This document shows positions 12,601-23,182 of a DNA stretch of 64,000 nt, piece by piece. The stretch spans positions 6,510,001-6,574,000 of the forward strand of contig NC_089544.1 in NCBI RefSeq assembly GCF_040115645.1. Reading direction: 5' to 3'. The notes under the pieces were generated by a model that made no database searches, was not told the origin of the DNA, and saw nothing but the letters and a program-made list of their open reading frames with translations. How positions within the stretch are numbered: position 1 is the first letter of the stretch; each line of letters begins with the position of its first letter. The stretch comes from Euwallacea fornicatus. Its lineage: Eukaryota > Arthropoda > Insecta > Coleoptera > Curculionidae. Both the position numbers and the translations under genes were made by a program.

Positions 12601-15600
12601 TTATCCTTGTTTTTTTTTTTTAATATCTGAAATAGTAGACGTTTAGTAGACGTTCCGACACCGTATTGTAGTGCAAGTGATTTACCACTAACACCATTTT
12701 TTAATTTGTCTAATATTTCACCTTTTTGTTTTATAGACAAAGTAATATGTTTACCTTTCTCCATTCTACACTACGTTGAAACATACCCAGCCACCAAATA
12801 TGTAATATAACCTAAGATATCGCGAGCAAGAAAATGCTTTAATACTATTGGTATACTATACAGGTAAGTTACTGGTTAAGATATAAAGCTCTGACTGACT
12901 TCTTACTTCTGCCCTTGGCATTAAGGAAACCAAAAAGTTCTTAGACAGCATCGGCAGAAATAATAGTAAGCAATAGTGCTGGAGCAAGTTGCCTCATTAC
13001 TTATGTATAAATGAATTGGCGCTTTGAAATAATGCGTTAAGTTAAAACTGATGACCACGTATGTAACGATAGCAAATTCGGATTACTAAATCATACGATC
13101 CGAATTAACGTTCTCTGGATTATCGAGTCTACTGTATATGACCATAAATGCAGGTTTTTTTTTAATAATTAACAACTCCATTAACATTTAAGATACATAT
13201 AACATTATTTTATACAGCAATGTAGAAAATTGAATTTTATTTCTTCCACCGTAATAAAAAATGCCATCCTATTAAAAAAAAATTAAGTTGAAAGCCTGAC
13301 AATTAAAGTAGTTATTATGAACACCCTGTATATATTTTTGGCCAAATGAGTATTCGTATATCCTAATTAGATGTTACACCAGAACCTATCTTAAAATTAT
13401 CAAAATCTTTCTTAAGCTAACTACAATATAATTTTTTTATGAGGCGCTGCAAACTTCGAAAATGTCCTTTAAATAGCTTCAAGGTACTGCGTTCCAGGGT
13501 AGAAGAAAATCCAGAAATTAACACAAACTCAATAAAGGATTCTATTATGTAAAAAATAGTGTATGTATGAAAGTGGTTCCATTTTAAAAAATTACATTTT
13601 ATGACGCACCACTTTTTTGAGGCAACCTGCGAGGTTGTCAATAATTCTAAAATTCACGTTCATTAGCCTCATATACATCCCTTAATTCATTTTTTTTTAT
13701 GAAATAACAAATAAAATTACAGGAGTCCGAAGAACTATTAAATCTACATCCTATATATTCTGAAGTTTAAGGAATGAAAAGAAACTCGGTGGCTTGCAAA
13801 ATCTTCGTTCTACTTCTAACCATTCGCTATACACTATGCTGTTCGATTCATTGACATGTCAGTCTCAGACACAGAAAAGGAAGCTAAACACTTGCAAATA
13901 TCACATACAGTAAATGAACATGTATGAAGACGGATGTAACTAGGAAAAATAATCAAATACCAATAACTTACCTGAAATCAACCTTTTGAAATGATCATTA
14001 CTTGGTAATTAAGAACACGACTTCCGAAGTGTTTCACATAATTTAAATATTCACCTATGATACATTTTACTATACTGTCTATTTTCATTTTTTCTACTAT
14101 TTTTTCCAAACTTCTGAAGACGGTAACAAATTTATCTTCAAAACGCTAACAAGGGTGTTCACCCGAGCCCTTAGTCAAGGGTAAATGTTATTCTCGGTTA
14201 ATTTTAACTGAGCATAGTGTGCAACTTTCCCACCACAACAACAACCCCTACTAAGATGTGTGGCATTATTACCAAAAATAAAATACATATGCATATTGAC
14301 AAGTTATGCTGAAACTGGCAAATTTCCAAAGGTAAGGAAATGCGTTCTCGGTTTTGTTCAACATAACATATATGTGCACACAGTCGAAATCAATAAATAA
14401 TAATAATCGAGAGATAACAAAGAATATCCCCGAGAATCTATTTATATCCAATTTACTTCTAAAACGGTAGGCCAGGGAATCATAATTTTTGCTCTACTCA
14501 TTCGCTTTTTGCACATGGCACGGGGATTTGTTAAATGCAGAATTCCGCGCAAGTTAAAATATTCCATTGAATAATAATGGAAAAACGCACGTGCTTTCAT
14601 TAATATCACACAGTTGCCGCCGTTGTGTGTGTGCTTAATTTTAAAGTTTTGCCATATCCATTGTGGCCTTGCCTGAATAATCTGCTGTCAGTTTGACGGA
14701 GGGATTTTACACAGAAATTTCATTGGAACTTTGACCTTTTTAAGTAAAAACTTTCTAAAGCTCAGTATAACAAGAACTTAAAACGCTTTACTTTGCGTTT
14801 TAAAATAAATTCAAAATTTGCAAAGTTGCCACATACAACTCTGAAAAATATAACGAAAAAAACGCTTAAATGTGCCCTAATAAAGTTTTAACCTAAAAAT
14901 GATGTTCGCCCAGATGTAGAAACTACAGAAAAAAGTAAAAATTGTAGTGTATCACTTTTTTCTTTCTTTTTCTGGAAAACCGTAAAACTAAACCAATTCT
15001 TAAATCAAGAACTTCAATTTTTTTTTTTTTTAAGTGAAAACTCATGTAAAGTTTATTTTTTTAGATTGGAAGAAAATCTGTCCGGTCACTGAACATGTAA
15101 ACAGGCCAACACTGGAAACTTACAACCTTCAAGATCCTGGAAATAAAATGTCGCCATGCAAAGTCGTTTTGTGCACAGATGGATCGAAACATCCCTCGTT
15201 TGTTTACGTCTTAGTTTCCATGGTCGAAACGAGTTAAGAGTAGCGGTTATGTTATATTTTTACGGCTCGTAAAATTAGAATAATCCTCGTCTCTCTTAAT
15301 AACGGTGTGTAAAGTATAAGTAATGCCCGTTAACTTTTTTTCCCTTATTAATAGTAACTTATTCTACCTGCATGTAAAAATTAAAAAAAATGTTTAAAAT
15401 GTTCTACTGACTACGGGCCGGAAAAAGCATTACGCTCTTAAACAATGAAGGCATTTTTTGGTGTCTGGGCTTGACTTTTACCACAGCCGCTACCGATATT
15501 GGATAATACCATAATGGATGGTATGGGTTCACTCTCATTACAACTTTTTTTTTGGTGATTAGAAACTGTCAGAAAGGGGTCGTAACGCGATTTTGGTGAT

Positions 15601-18010
15601 ATTTAGCCATTGTTTTGGTTTCGATAGGTGTTCATTTGAGAGTAGTACTTTGGGTCAGTATAGTGTAAATTAATTTCCTTCTACATAAAACCAGTAAAAA
15701 AAGTATATTACAATAAAAAGCTTTTGAGCTAAACTGATTTTTGCTATGGAATTTCTCAGTAAAATATAGCCAATGAGTAGATTACATAGGTTATTTGAGA
15801 ATATTGAGGTAGGACATTTAAGGAAATTAGTAAAATTGCTATGTAAATTCAGAATTACACATTGAATACCTAGACAAATTAATTAATATAAGGCACCTTA
15901 AACATCATGTTAAAAATAGAATAAATTTTGCAGTCATTTCATCGATAAGTAATGATAATATGCAACAAGTAATGACAAATAAATACTATCTACAATTTTT
16001 TTTGTTGTAACGAAACTTCTATTTTGGCAATGCCAATTCTCATCATTTTTTCAGTCTTCTTTTACTGATTTTTGAAATTGTAAAATATATAATCATTATA
16101 AAAGAAAATAAATGATTGAACAGTTTTATTGCTACAAAACCATAAACAGGTAAAAGGAGTGTAAAAAGATTCTTAGCAAAGAATATTTCAAAACAAATTT
16201 TGTTAATTAACGTGATAATAATTAATTTAATTTAAATCTGGGCTAGAGCATACAAGCCATGTTTACAAACCTTATTTTTTAATATAAGGGTTACCTAACT
16301 GTTACAAGGCTTGAAAGGACGAAGTTATTGATATGCTGTTGACTTTAACATCAAACTAGTTTTCATGCAAAAAAACCTGACCAATAAGTAGGTTCTATTT
16401 CACTGTCTCTAACTTGCCTGCAGTTAAATTAGAAAGTACATTGTTTAAGGCCAAATTATTGTCATTCTGTTCAGTTAAATTGCCAGTTAATTTCCTGGGA
16501 TACGTTAAAATAGAATCTTCATATTTTCCAGATTATTTGTTTCCACAAAAATTATTTTAACATTTAAGTTAAACATTTACTCAAATTTGCCTCTAATTTG
16601 TAATTTGGCCCAATTCAAGACTCTCATCTCTTTTTCGCTTAATTTCTCCTGTAATTTAAATAAAATTTTTTGAACAAAAAAAAGTATTGGCTAAATTGTT
16701 ACTTTCTATCAAACCTATTTTGATGTTGAAGTAAGTAGCACATTAGGCAATACTTTAAATTTACACACTAAATGCAAATTTTCCTAGAGGCAAGGATCTT
16801 CTCACATTTACATATTCCAAAAAGCAAGATTACGGAAGTTAAAAAAAAAAATTATTAAATACTTGTCGAGTTGAGTATTTGGTGTATTTTTAAAGTAATC
16901 TATAATAGGAGAATTTGCAAGAGTAAGCAGACAAGTAATAAACAGGAACGTTGGACCAATAAGGAATTGAACCAATTTGCAACCCTCTGGAACAGTCACA
17001 AGCATGCTCTGTTTCCAAATCAGGACACCAGGACATCTTACACATACTTCTGATCGCACAATTTATTTACTGATATAATAGTCATTATATCAGAAAGTAA
17101 ATGTCTTATTAATTCTTAAATTCCTTATTATTAATCCTTTTAAAACTTAATTAAGTTAAAAAATAATAACTAAAAGTTAATTTATTTTTCATAAGTCTAT
17201 GATGTCAATGAGTAGTAAATAAGAGGTAAAATAAGAATTTAAACATTCTTTTGAGGTATGATATCAAGAGCTGCTCCTAAGTCTTTAGAAGAGACCCTAT
17301 AGGAGACGATAGTAAGGTTTTGAGAAATAAGATCTACCGATAAAACTCAAACTGGAAGGAACTGAAGAAAGCAGGAAAGTTGGTTATATCAACACGTGAT
17401 CGACGGCATGCTAAAGTTAACCTCACAAGACTCAAGGCCTGGCCTGAGGACAATTTCAGATCAAAATAGCTTCGTTCCCTCAAGTACCGCACTTTGACAT
17501 TTGCAGACACACAACTCACAGTCCCTCCTTTTCTAGCATTCTGTGTATCGCTTAGAAAACTGAGACGGCAGGAATGACGTAAATGCTAGACCTGAATTGT
17601 GGGTGTCAGCAAACAGACCCAAATCGTATTTGTTTACATAACAATAAATAAACTTACGTCTTGGAAAGTCTGATCGATGGGGCCCCTTTACGTTGAAACA
17701 CGCCGTCTACGAAAACACCATTTTTTCCGTTACAGCTCAGATAGAAATATGGATGATCGAAAACCACTTCTAAATGTCTCCGGGAAATGAAACTGGAATG
17801 TCCCATATTTACGTCGACATCACCACGTGAACTGTTCCTGCCGATCACTATCCGGTTTTGGCGTACCAAATATTCGAACTCCTTGGCTTCGATGCGGGCT
17901 ATTACGTCTCCGCGGTCCTCGGGGCTCCACTGTAGCTTCGAGGGGCTCGCGGGGGCTGATTTTAAAGACAGCAGGGCCCAGGCATCGCTCTCTGACGTCT
18001 GCACAGACAT
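382..18010 (-). CDS. FoxK: FoxK forkhead transcription factor, four 5' coding exons (3' end outside window)
   Basis: FoxK proteins are nuclear transcription factors that combine an N-terminal FHA phosphopeptide-binding domain with a forkhead DNA-binding domain. On the minus strand I join exons 18010-17658, 3199-2946, 2779-2634 and 633-382. Intron phases 2, 1 and 0 match at every join and the sum is 1005 nt (335 codons) with no stop. The order FHA, the conserved SCPASPRG block, a linker exon and then the forkhead is the FOXK1/FOXK2 order, and FHA plus forkhead together are specific to FoxK. The last visible exon ends inside the forkhead domain, so the rest lies beyond position 1. Intron 1 is 14.5 kb and full of transposons. 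The gene is head to head with the dynein gene. Family assignment is firm; the exact N-terminus rests on one in-frame ATG. Confidence 0.93.
634..2633. other. FoxK intron 3, no recognised content
   Basis: AT-rich intron of 2.0 kb. Short open frames such as 1488-1754 plus and 2270-2058 minus show no family signature or splice support. I found no terminal inverted repeats. Confidence 0.55.
2634..2779 (-). CDS. FoxK: FoxK coding exon 3 (linker)
   Basis: This exon has no start codon of its own. The acceptor TTTTTAG ends at 2780, and the first two bases complete the split codon of exon 2 exactly in frame. The sequence KRNVQADLQMAAYAVAHRDD matches the conserved FoxK linker of the form GRN..SDLQLAAEYAA that lies between the SPRG block and the forkhead. 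The donor GTAAGT follows NGNS in phase 0, which agrees with the phase-0 acceptor of the forkhead exon. Confidence 0.85.
2946..3199 (-). CDS. FoxK: FoxK coding exon 2
   Basis: The acceptor TTCCAG precedes position 3199. The first base completes the split threonine of exon 1, giving T-CTIRFPS, the FoxK continuation of the FHA domain. The exon then has a low-complexity stretch with GGGSSSG and the family block PTGTISAANSCPASPRG near its end. The donor is GAG|GTAATA, phase 1. A 123-codon open frame on the opposite strand here is a shadow of this exon. Confidence 0.9.
3200..4441. other. FoxK intron 1, proximal part, no recognised content
   Basis: Plain intron sequence between exon 2 and the first nested Tc1-like element. 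The 81-codon frame at 3646-3891 plus is lysine-rich with no recognisable domain. Confidence 0.5.
4665..6268 (+). mobile_element. Tc1-like transposon nested inside another Tc1-like element
   Basis: This is a 1.6-kb element flanked by TA on both sides (4663-4664, 6269-6270). The ends are related inverted repeats of about 130 bp sharing the core AAAATATT.GGACACTTACA and, further in, TATTAGTTTTT..TTACTAACAAT. It carries a broken transposase at 5012-6040. It sits in codon 4 of the outer element's transposase, so it inserted later than that element. Confidence 0.8.
5012..6040 (+). pseudogene. Tc1-like transposase pseudogene
   Basis: The frame starts at ATG 5012 with an N-terminal helix-turn-helix (LSFRKIDENFNLSKSTVADIH) and hits a stop, then continues in shifted frames. 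Recognisable Tc1 blocks follow: FADESKFNIFGSHGR around 5475-5515 (first catalytic aspartate), GKSVMIWGCISAEG (about 5584-5625), NDPKHN (second aspartate) and SPKLNPMENIW (glutamate) near 5830-5865. The SPK replaces the usual SPD. At least two stops and frameshifts are visible, so no functional enzyme is expected. Confidence 0.75.
6270..7210 (+). pseudogene. Tc1-like transposase remnant (outer element)
   Basis: Continuation of the frame that begins at 4652. Visible blocks are the MSNDFKQKIIELHKSY start, TVRRRLCSMGLFGRVTAKKP near 6540-6600, SDENQFKMFGSDGRHDVRR near 6690-6740 and VKHGGGSVMIWGCF near 6790-6830. Numerous in-frame stops interrupt it. Confidence 0.7.
7425..8291. other. FoxK intron 1, no recognised content
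   Basis: No open frame, repeat pair or RNA signature that I can support. Confidence 0.5.
8292..8939 (-). pseudogene. Unrecognised 216-codon reading frame with one in-frame stop
   Basis: Two open frames, 8939-8601 and 8597-8292, are in the same frame and separated by a single TAA at 8603-8601. Together they make a 648-nt frame with only one interruption in very AT-rich DNA. The upstream edge is locally GC-rich. The product has mixed hydrophobic and charged composition (for example FTFALAGKSYEDMRKVYSKA, then KKYVSDVLFKKCLDRYDKS), no signal peptide and no domain I can name. It lies in FoxK intron 1 on the FoxK strand. It could be a dead retrocopy, a fragment of a mobile element or chance; no function is proposed. 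Confidence 0.35.
9180..10480 (-). mobile_element. Mariner-like transposon remnant (DD34D type), split by a LINE fragment
   Basis: Read on the minus strand from about 10480, the frame shows the mariner helix-turn-helix (KIHKTVLEHGRLKLCELSV and SKSTGHRIL, 10440-10300), then ETSVHHFTPETK-like sequence near 10160, SRKVLALVYWDARW near 10050 and KTINGEH. After the LINE insert it continues with KNRPHLARTKVLFHQDNAPVH (9540-9470) and LPHSPDLALSENVLFPN (9410-9355), where the last catalytic aspartate is replaced (SEN instead of SDY). Frame changes and stops make it dead. Terminal repeats were not identified, so the outer limits are approximate. Confidence 0.75.
9575..9956 (-). mobile_element. 5'-truncated Jockey-like LINE fragment
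   Basis: The minus-strand frame NFQSKTLRMLVNAPWYVSNN...LKRFNPLDLPHRF is the C-terminal tail of Jockey-type retrotransposon ORF2 proteins (pattern VNAPWYVSN, HPN, RLKR, DLP.RF). A run of T on the plus strand starting at 9575 is the poly-A tail. The 13-base duplication AAATTTGTATGAT is exact at 9562-9574 and 9957-9969. The truncated 5' end, poly-A tail and target duplication are the mark of target-primed reverse transcription. It landed inside the mariner. Confidence 0.85.
10549..10870 (+). pseudogene. N-terminal fragment of a DUF4817-type transposase
   Basis: The frame from ATG 10549 reads MEYTQQELISTMCIIGPCNPN, then CLLASRVYV, a stop, RFRNRGHLDVRSLESLMESF. This is the N-terminal helix-turn-helix typical of many insect transposases (pattern Y....DM..IYG.C..N...A.R.Y..RFP.R..P). 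It is strikingly like the copy inside the element at 58230-59981 (shared NCLLASRVY). No catalytic part was found nearby. Confidence 0.55.
10882..13134 (-). mobile_element. Tigger/jerky-like (pogo group) DNA transposon
   Basis: The element is bounded by TA at 10880-10881 and 13135-13136, with terminal inverted repeats starting CAGTAGACTCGATAA, the classic Tigger-type end. It is 2.25 kb. A broken transposase on the minus strand has a CENP-B-type N-terminus (MEKGKHITLSIKQKGEILDK at 12764) and the DDE region (NAWMTCTIFKNWLHN, KALLLIDNAPSHC near 11880, NCTALIQPMDQ near 11790). A short duplicated TATATCTACATAC unit occurs at 11115-11150. Confidence 0.85.
11522..12764 (-). pseudogene. Tigger/jerky-like transposase pseudogene
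   Basis: It starts at ATG 12764-12762 with the psq/CENP-B helix-turn-helix. It ends in the catalytic core: the NAPSH motif supplies the second aspartate, PMDQ is the group's hallmark, and DPDDLI closes the visible C-terminus at 11522. Several frame breaks lie between 12081 and 12700 and one at about 11848, so it is not functional. Confidence 0.75.
13137..17657. other. FoxK intron 1, distal part, no recognised content
   Basis: About 4.5 kb of AT-rich intron. A lone ACACCCTGTATAT motif at 13321 resembles the ends of the long-repeat transposons elsewhere in the window but has no partner. Open frames here are short and unsupported. Confidence 0.5.
17658..18010 (-). CDS. FoxK: FoxK coding exon 1 (start codon and FHA domain)
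   Basis: The exon starts at ATG 18010-18008 (MSVQTSESDAWALL...). I chose it because the acidic and serine-rich lead leads straight into the FHA domain; the open frame also extends upstream without similarity. The FHA domain runs from about residue 44 to the exon end. It shows the phosphothreonine-binding signatures IGRNSS (about residue 55), SFISRRH (about 72-78) and GKNGVFVDG, all typical of FoxK. The donor is GTAAGT right after AC of a split threonine codon (phase 2). Base composition is visibly more GC-rich than the surrounding introns. Confidence 0.92.
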
Positions 18011-18745
18011 GGTCGATCGTCCGTCTGCGGTACGGAGTTCGCGAAACACGCACAAAAATGACCAAAGACGTTGTTTACCTACAAATCGGTGCTGCGACAA
18101 ATGTGGGAGTCACCTGCTACAGGCGAATGTTGCTGCTTTGTATATATTTTGTTGCTCGATTCGATTTCATAACAGCGGAGCTCGGTCGGTACTCAGAAAC
18201 GGAGCATGAAAAGTTGTAAACACGTGAAATCCAAACGTCTATCAAATAAATATTGCTAGTGAAGGACGCACCATCTATGTTACACTAGCGATATTCGAGC
18301 CGTATGTCAAATATCACATTCTCGACAGAAAACTGCTACAAGAGCGCAATTGAAAGGATTAATTTTTGCAGTTGTTCTTTGTCTACTTCTATGATTTAAA
18401 GAAGGAGAGCAATACTTCGTGATTCGTTTTTTAACCACGGGAATCCGGGAGTAACTGACGTAGAGATGACTGCGTTGCCATGGCAACACATCAACAAAGT
18501 TAAAATAAAGTTTGGTGGGCTTGAAGAAATGAAAATTTTAGAAATTTTTAGTCAATTTACCATCGCGTAGAGGGCGATAATGCAATTGAAATTTGTGTTC
18601 TTTTGAATACTCTACAGGTAAACTTCTGTAGACGGAAATATTTCCCTCTATTGTTGTTATTTTCCTGACTTAAGAATATGTACTCTACATTTCTCTAAAA
18701 CAGAATATATTTAATGATTTACAGATTCGATAAAGATTTTAATAT
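18011..18745. promoter_or_regulatory. Shared head-to-head promoter region of FoxK and DNAH3
   Basis: There are 735 bp between the FoxK start codon (minus) and the dynein start codon (plus). The FoxK-proximal third is relatively GC-rich. It contains the X-box listed separately. A TTTACAG at 18718-18724, just before the dynein ATG, could be an acceptor of a 5' UTR intron, so the dynein transcription start is not fixed. I see no strong TATA box that can be assigned. Confidence 0.6.
18474..18487. promoter_or_regulatory. Perfect palindromic X-box (RFX site)
   Basis: GTTGCCATGGCAAC fits the RFX consensus of two half-sites GTTGCC and GGCAAC separated by two bases, in its ideal symmetric form. RFX factors switch on genes for motile and sensory cilia through X-boxes, usually within a few hundred bases of the start. 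This one lies 259 bp before the dynein ATG and 464 bp from the FoxK ATG, and a cilium motor gene is exactly the expected target. Confidence 0.8.
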
Positions 18746-21700
18746 ATGGACGAAGCAAGTAATATCAAAAATGGTCAAAGGCACATGCCTCGACTGTCGT
18801 GGATTTCGCATACAGATCAGAATATCTCCCCCAATTTACAAAAGATTAAGGATAGTATGGAATGTCCACCATTGTTTATTAGGAAATCATGGACGCAAGG
18901 TGTTCCTGAGAAGGATTCACAAATATATTTCAAGCCCTCGGAAACGATTGGTAGGAATTGGCTAAGTAATACTGCAATTTTCCACCGCCTGTATCGACAC
19001 ATCGCACTGCCAAATCTACAATTTTAGTCGCTTAAGAATGCAAATTTTGTAGCTTACTAGTTTCTCATTAAAGAGGTATGCTACTGTCCACCTTCGAGAA
19101 TACTGGAATTTCATATTCTTTATATTCTTAACTCAGTTCCTGCCCTTCTGTAACTTCCCATCCTGCAGAAAAATATTAAATACCTACCTATAGAACGTCC
19201 AGGATAAAAATGTCCTACTATAGCAGAAAAAAAAGACCTGGAGAAATAAATAAATGAGACAAAAAGCGTACCTTACTTAACAACAGAACATAACATTTTC
19301 AAATTAAATTAAATCCGTTAATATTCGAATGTATTCGAGATATAATCAAATCCAAAAATGGACTTTTATCGTCTACTTCCGAAAGGAGCACCCTTGCATT
19401 CCAAATCCGAAAAGGAGACTTTGGTTGTCCAGATGCGATCGGGAGCCTTTGTCTTCCAGGCCAGAGGGTTTTGGAGATTTGGAAGAAGGACTCTGATCAC
19501 TTTATTGACCGTATCTGTAATGTAAAATTGTGTTTACTGCATCTCGTTAAATGAAGTCAGAGAACTGAAAAAACGAAATTGCGAAAACTCGGTTTCTCTC
19601 AAATATTTTCAATTATAATTTCGATATATGTAATTATAGATTCCTTTAAATGGAGAACTTGATTTTTTCGTGGTCATTGTAGAGCACTTTTGTTCTAATT
19701 TAATAATTCTTGTGTCTCATATGGTTAATGAGAACGCTGCTGGACAGTTTATTGCTATTCAGATTACGTTGTTGGTATTTAGTATTTTCTGCAGCAATGT
19801 AAGTTACCTTTTATCCTTTTATTTTTAATTTTAGAGTAAAAGTTACTGACAAAATTGTAAGTGGTAACGCAAATTTTTAGTAGAAATTAACGGAAGAACT
19901 GAATCCCAAGTTTCTGCTATGTGACATAAACTAGACTCTTAAATGAGGCAACTTATCCAGTGTGACCTATTTATTTTGAGATCAGTCTGTAAAAAGTTTA
20001 TTGATTGTGCGATTTAGCCCGAATTTTTGTTTTAATTATAGAGCTTGATGAATTGCACATTTTCAGCAAAAACAGTTTGGTTGATACAAAATTCAAGACC
20101 TACTGTGACAGTTTCTAGGAGCAAAATTTTAATAAATCATATTAGCGATTTTTTTAGAAAAAATCTGTGCACGTCACTGGATTGACCACCTCTCAAAACG
20201 GACCTGTACAAAATTTTATTTTAAGTAATAACGATTTTGTAGATCATTTAAAAATGCACATTAGATACTTATTTTCAAAAATTTATAGTTTATAACAAAT
20301 AACTTAGTTATGGTCTTAGGCTTATACAGACCCAATAAAAAAATGAAAGTTACATCACAAGAAACAATTAAAATTAATTTATTCATAATAAAGTTCATCG
20401 AAAATTTTATTTATGCGTTGCACAGTACTTCCACTTATGGGGTCTATCTGGATGTCTGATGTTGAATTTTACCGCAATTTCTGCTGCCGAGCGCACGTTG
20501 TTGCCAACAAGATGAACAATTTCTGTTTTTTCTCTTACACATAAATTTTATATAATTATAATGATTAATAATTTAATTTGTGTTAGGTACAAATAAGCTC
20601 TAATATCGATGTAGACTTTATTCATTTGAGAGTGAAACACTTCACTTGTTCTCCAGAGCATACTATGAGTTTTTGAAAATAAATAAGTACTGAGGGTGCA
20701 TTTTAATTCTTCTACAAAATCGTTATTACTTAAAATTTTTCCATAAAATGTTGTAGAGGTCCGTTTTGTGAGGTGGTCAATCCAATGGCGTGCACAGATT
20801 TTTTCCAAAAACCTCGCTAATATGATTTAGCAAAATTTTGCTCCTAGAAATTGCCACAGTAGAACTTGAATTTTATATCAACTAAGCCATTTTTGCTGAA
20901 AACGTGCAGTTTATCAAGTTTTATATTAAAAAAAAAAACTGGCTAAATCGCACAATCAATGAACTTTTTACAGACTAACCCCAAAACAAATGGGTCACAC
21001 TGTATGTTATTATTTGAAGAAATTCTTTCAGAAGAAATGTTCTTCATGCTGATTTAAAAAATATGAGATCTAATTATATTATTTCTAATAGTTTTTAGTT
21101 CGAGTTTTTTTATAAATAAAATTTTATACAATGAAAAAGGAGTTATAATTTTGATGATACTTTGTACTTCTTTTTCATAACTAATTTGGAAATTAATTTC
21201 GTTTAGTTGCTGAAAAAAATGGTTTAATTATCTAAGACACTGATTTAATTTAGCCACTTAATTGTATATTCACTTGAAATTTGTTATTTATAGGTTCAGC
21301 TTTTTCACCGCAAACTCAGCACCTTCGATTTAAAGATTTGCCAACTAAGAAGAGGAAAGATAGCCCTAGTCCATTGGGTGCAGATGGTAGTTATGATTCA
21401 TTTCTCAGTATTATTAATAGATATTTTTCATCTTAGATGTACGTTTTCTTTGGTCAAAGAACTGCAATATCACAGGCTTACATTAGAAAAATACTTTTTT
21501 TAACCCGTTAAAATATTAATTATATTAAATATGCATATTTTAAAGGAGCTTTCAGTTCGATAGTAGTGCAGTTGATAACGAAAATTTGGCATTTCGCCCA
21601 TATATGTTATCGACCAAAACAATAATCTTTTTGTTAAATTTATCCCTCTAGTGGATATAATTAGCTGTTTCAAAAATTGATTCGCCCTATGATGAAAAAA

Positions 21701-23182
21701 TGTAAATTTTTTCACGTGATTAACTCTATCTAGGAAACTTGAAAATTTTCTCTCTTCTATATTTTTGACAGTAAACAATCTTTAGGGTTATACACTGTGT
21801 TTTTTTCAACTGCTCATCCAGGCTATCAATTAACATTATATCGTTACGGAGAAATATTTTATATTAATTTTATTTAGCTGTATGAATGAAGAGTAAAAAG
21901 AAATGAGGGACAAACATTTGTAAAAATACAGATCTTGCTGTATGTTGAACGAATAATTTTTCTTAGCGTATAATTGCAAGCATTCTTTTAAAATTGGTCC
22001 TATTTTGAACGGAAGGCCGCCATGCTTTAGTACTCACGTTAATTTATCTTCGGAAACGTGTCATACGCTGACGCAATCAGTGAAAAAAAGTCATAACAGA
22101 TCATTCTTTCGCCTTTCATAGACCATTTCTTCGGAATTTTTTTATTATAAATTTGTGCTCGTGCTACGTCAAAAAGGAGGGATCAAGCTAAAGAAAAACA
22201 ATACCACTTCTAGACCTTTTGTATTACAATTTGTGCCTTATATGTAAATATATTAATGTAATAGAGTGTATTGAAATACATAGAATTTTTAATTAAAGCT
22301 AGTCATTTACTGATTATAATATAGAACGTTGTTTTTATTTATCAACCCATATGTGTTTTTTCTTTAGCAATTAAATTTTAATCATTAAATATCCAATATT
22401 GCACCCATCCTTTAGTGAAGTGCTATTTTCATTTTTGAGTTTTTTGAAATTTTTCTCTACATACTAAATTTTTCTAAATTAAATCTATTGTATAAATTGC
22501 TCTTTAAGCAAAGAAAGCTAAGTACCCAATTTTTAAATTTTATTTTACAATAGTTGTTTCACGCGGCGGCACACTCAATAGTAGATAACTCTCCATATAT
22601 CTTTCTATGGAAAAAAATCCAAACTTAATCCTGCCATTTTGCCAGGAAAATTGAGATACCCGCCGAAGAAATCACGTAGGGAACAAGAGGTGGATCAACA
22701 AAAGCAACAAAAAATACTGCAGCGAAAAAAAGATGTTAAGGTTCCAGGGATTATAGATGCTGAATACTTACTATCAGGCCAGTGGCTGAAAGATAAAAAG
22801 GCTAAGACTGCAAAGACGGAAAAAGAAAATGCTGTCCGTAAAAAATCAGACTTAACACAATGGGAAGAGTTTCCTGATGAATCAAGGTAAATGGTATTCC
22901 AAAAGATTTTAGACCTATATACAACTCCTAACAACTAAATATTCGGACAATCTATAATTTTTATTTAAAAAAATGTTTTTAATGCTATTTCAAGATTTTT
23001 TGAAATTCTGTTATAAATAAATGTGTGATGTGAGCTATTTTTACAGAAAATTAGAAGCCTTCCAAGCAATTTTACCTAAAGACCCCGATGAACAGAAAGA
23101 ATATCTTTATGCAACCATTAAGAAAGACATGGTCCCTGTCAACAAACACGACACAGAACGGGTTGTGTATTACTTGACTAAG
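18746..23182 (+). CDS. DNAH3: DNAH3 exons 1-4: N-terminal region (residues 1-225)
   Basis: Exons 18746-18950, 21294-21386, 22646-22886, 23047-23182. The start is the first ATG of a frame that carries MECPPLFIRKSW, which matches the PPL..R.SW segment of DNAH3 N-termini. Exons 2 and 3 are basic and low-complexity (KKRKDSPSP, KKSRREQEVDQQKQQ), as expected for the poorly conserved leader. Exon 4 has EYLYATIKKDMVPV, the counterpart of the DNAH3 YYYYLTNGIRKDMI segment. The exon 4 donor AAG|GTCTGG is weak but gives the only phase-correct join to exon 5. Intron 1 holds the element at 19958-21002; intron 4 holds the one at 23351-24513. Confidence 0.8.

Noticed and set aside
17787..18219. Two overlapping plus-strand frames of 130-140 codons
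   Set aside because: They lie opposite the GC-rich FHA exon of FoxK; no domain of their own.
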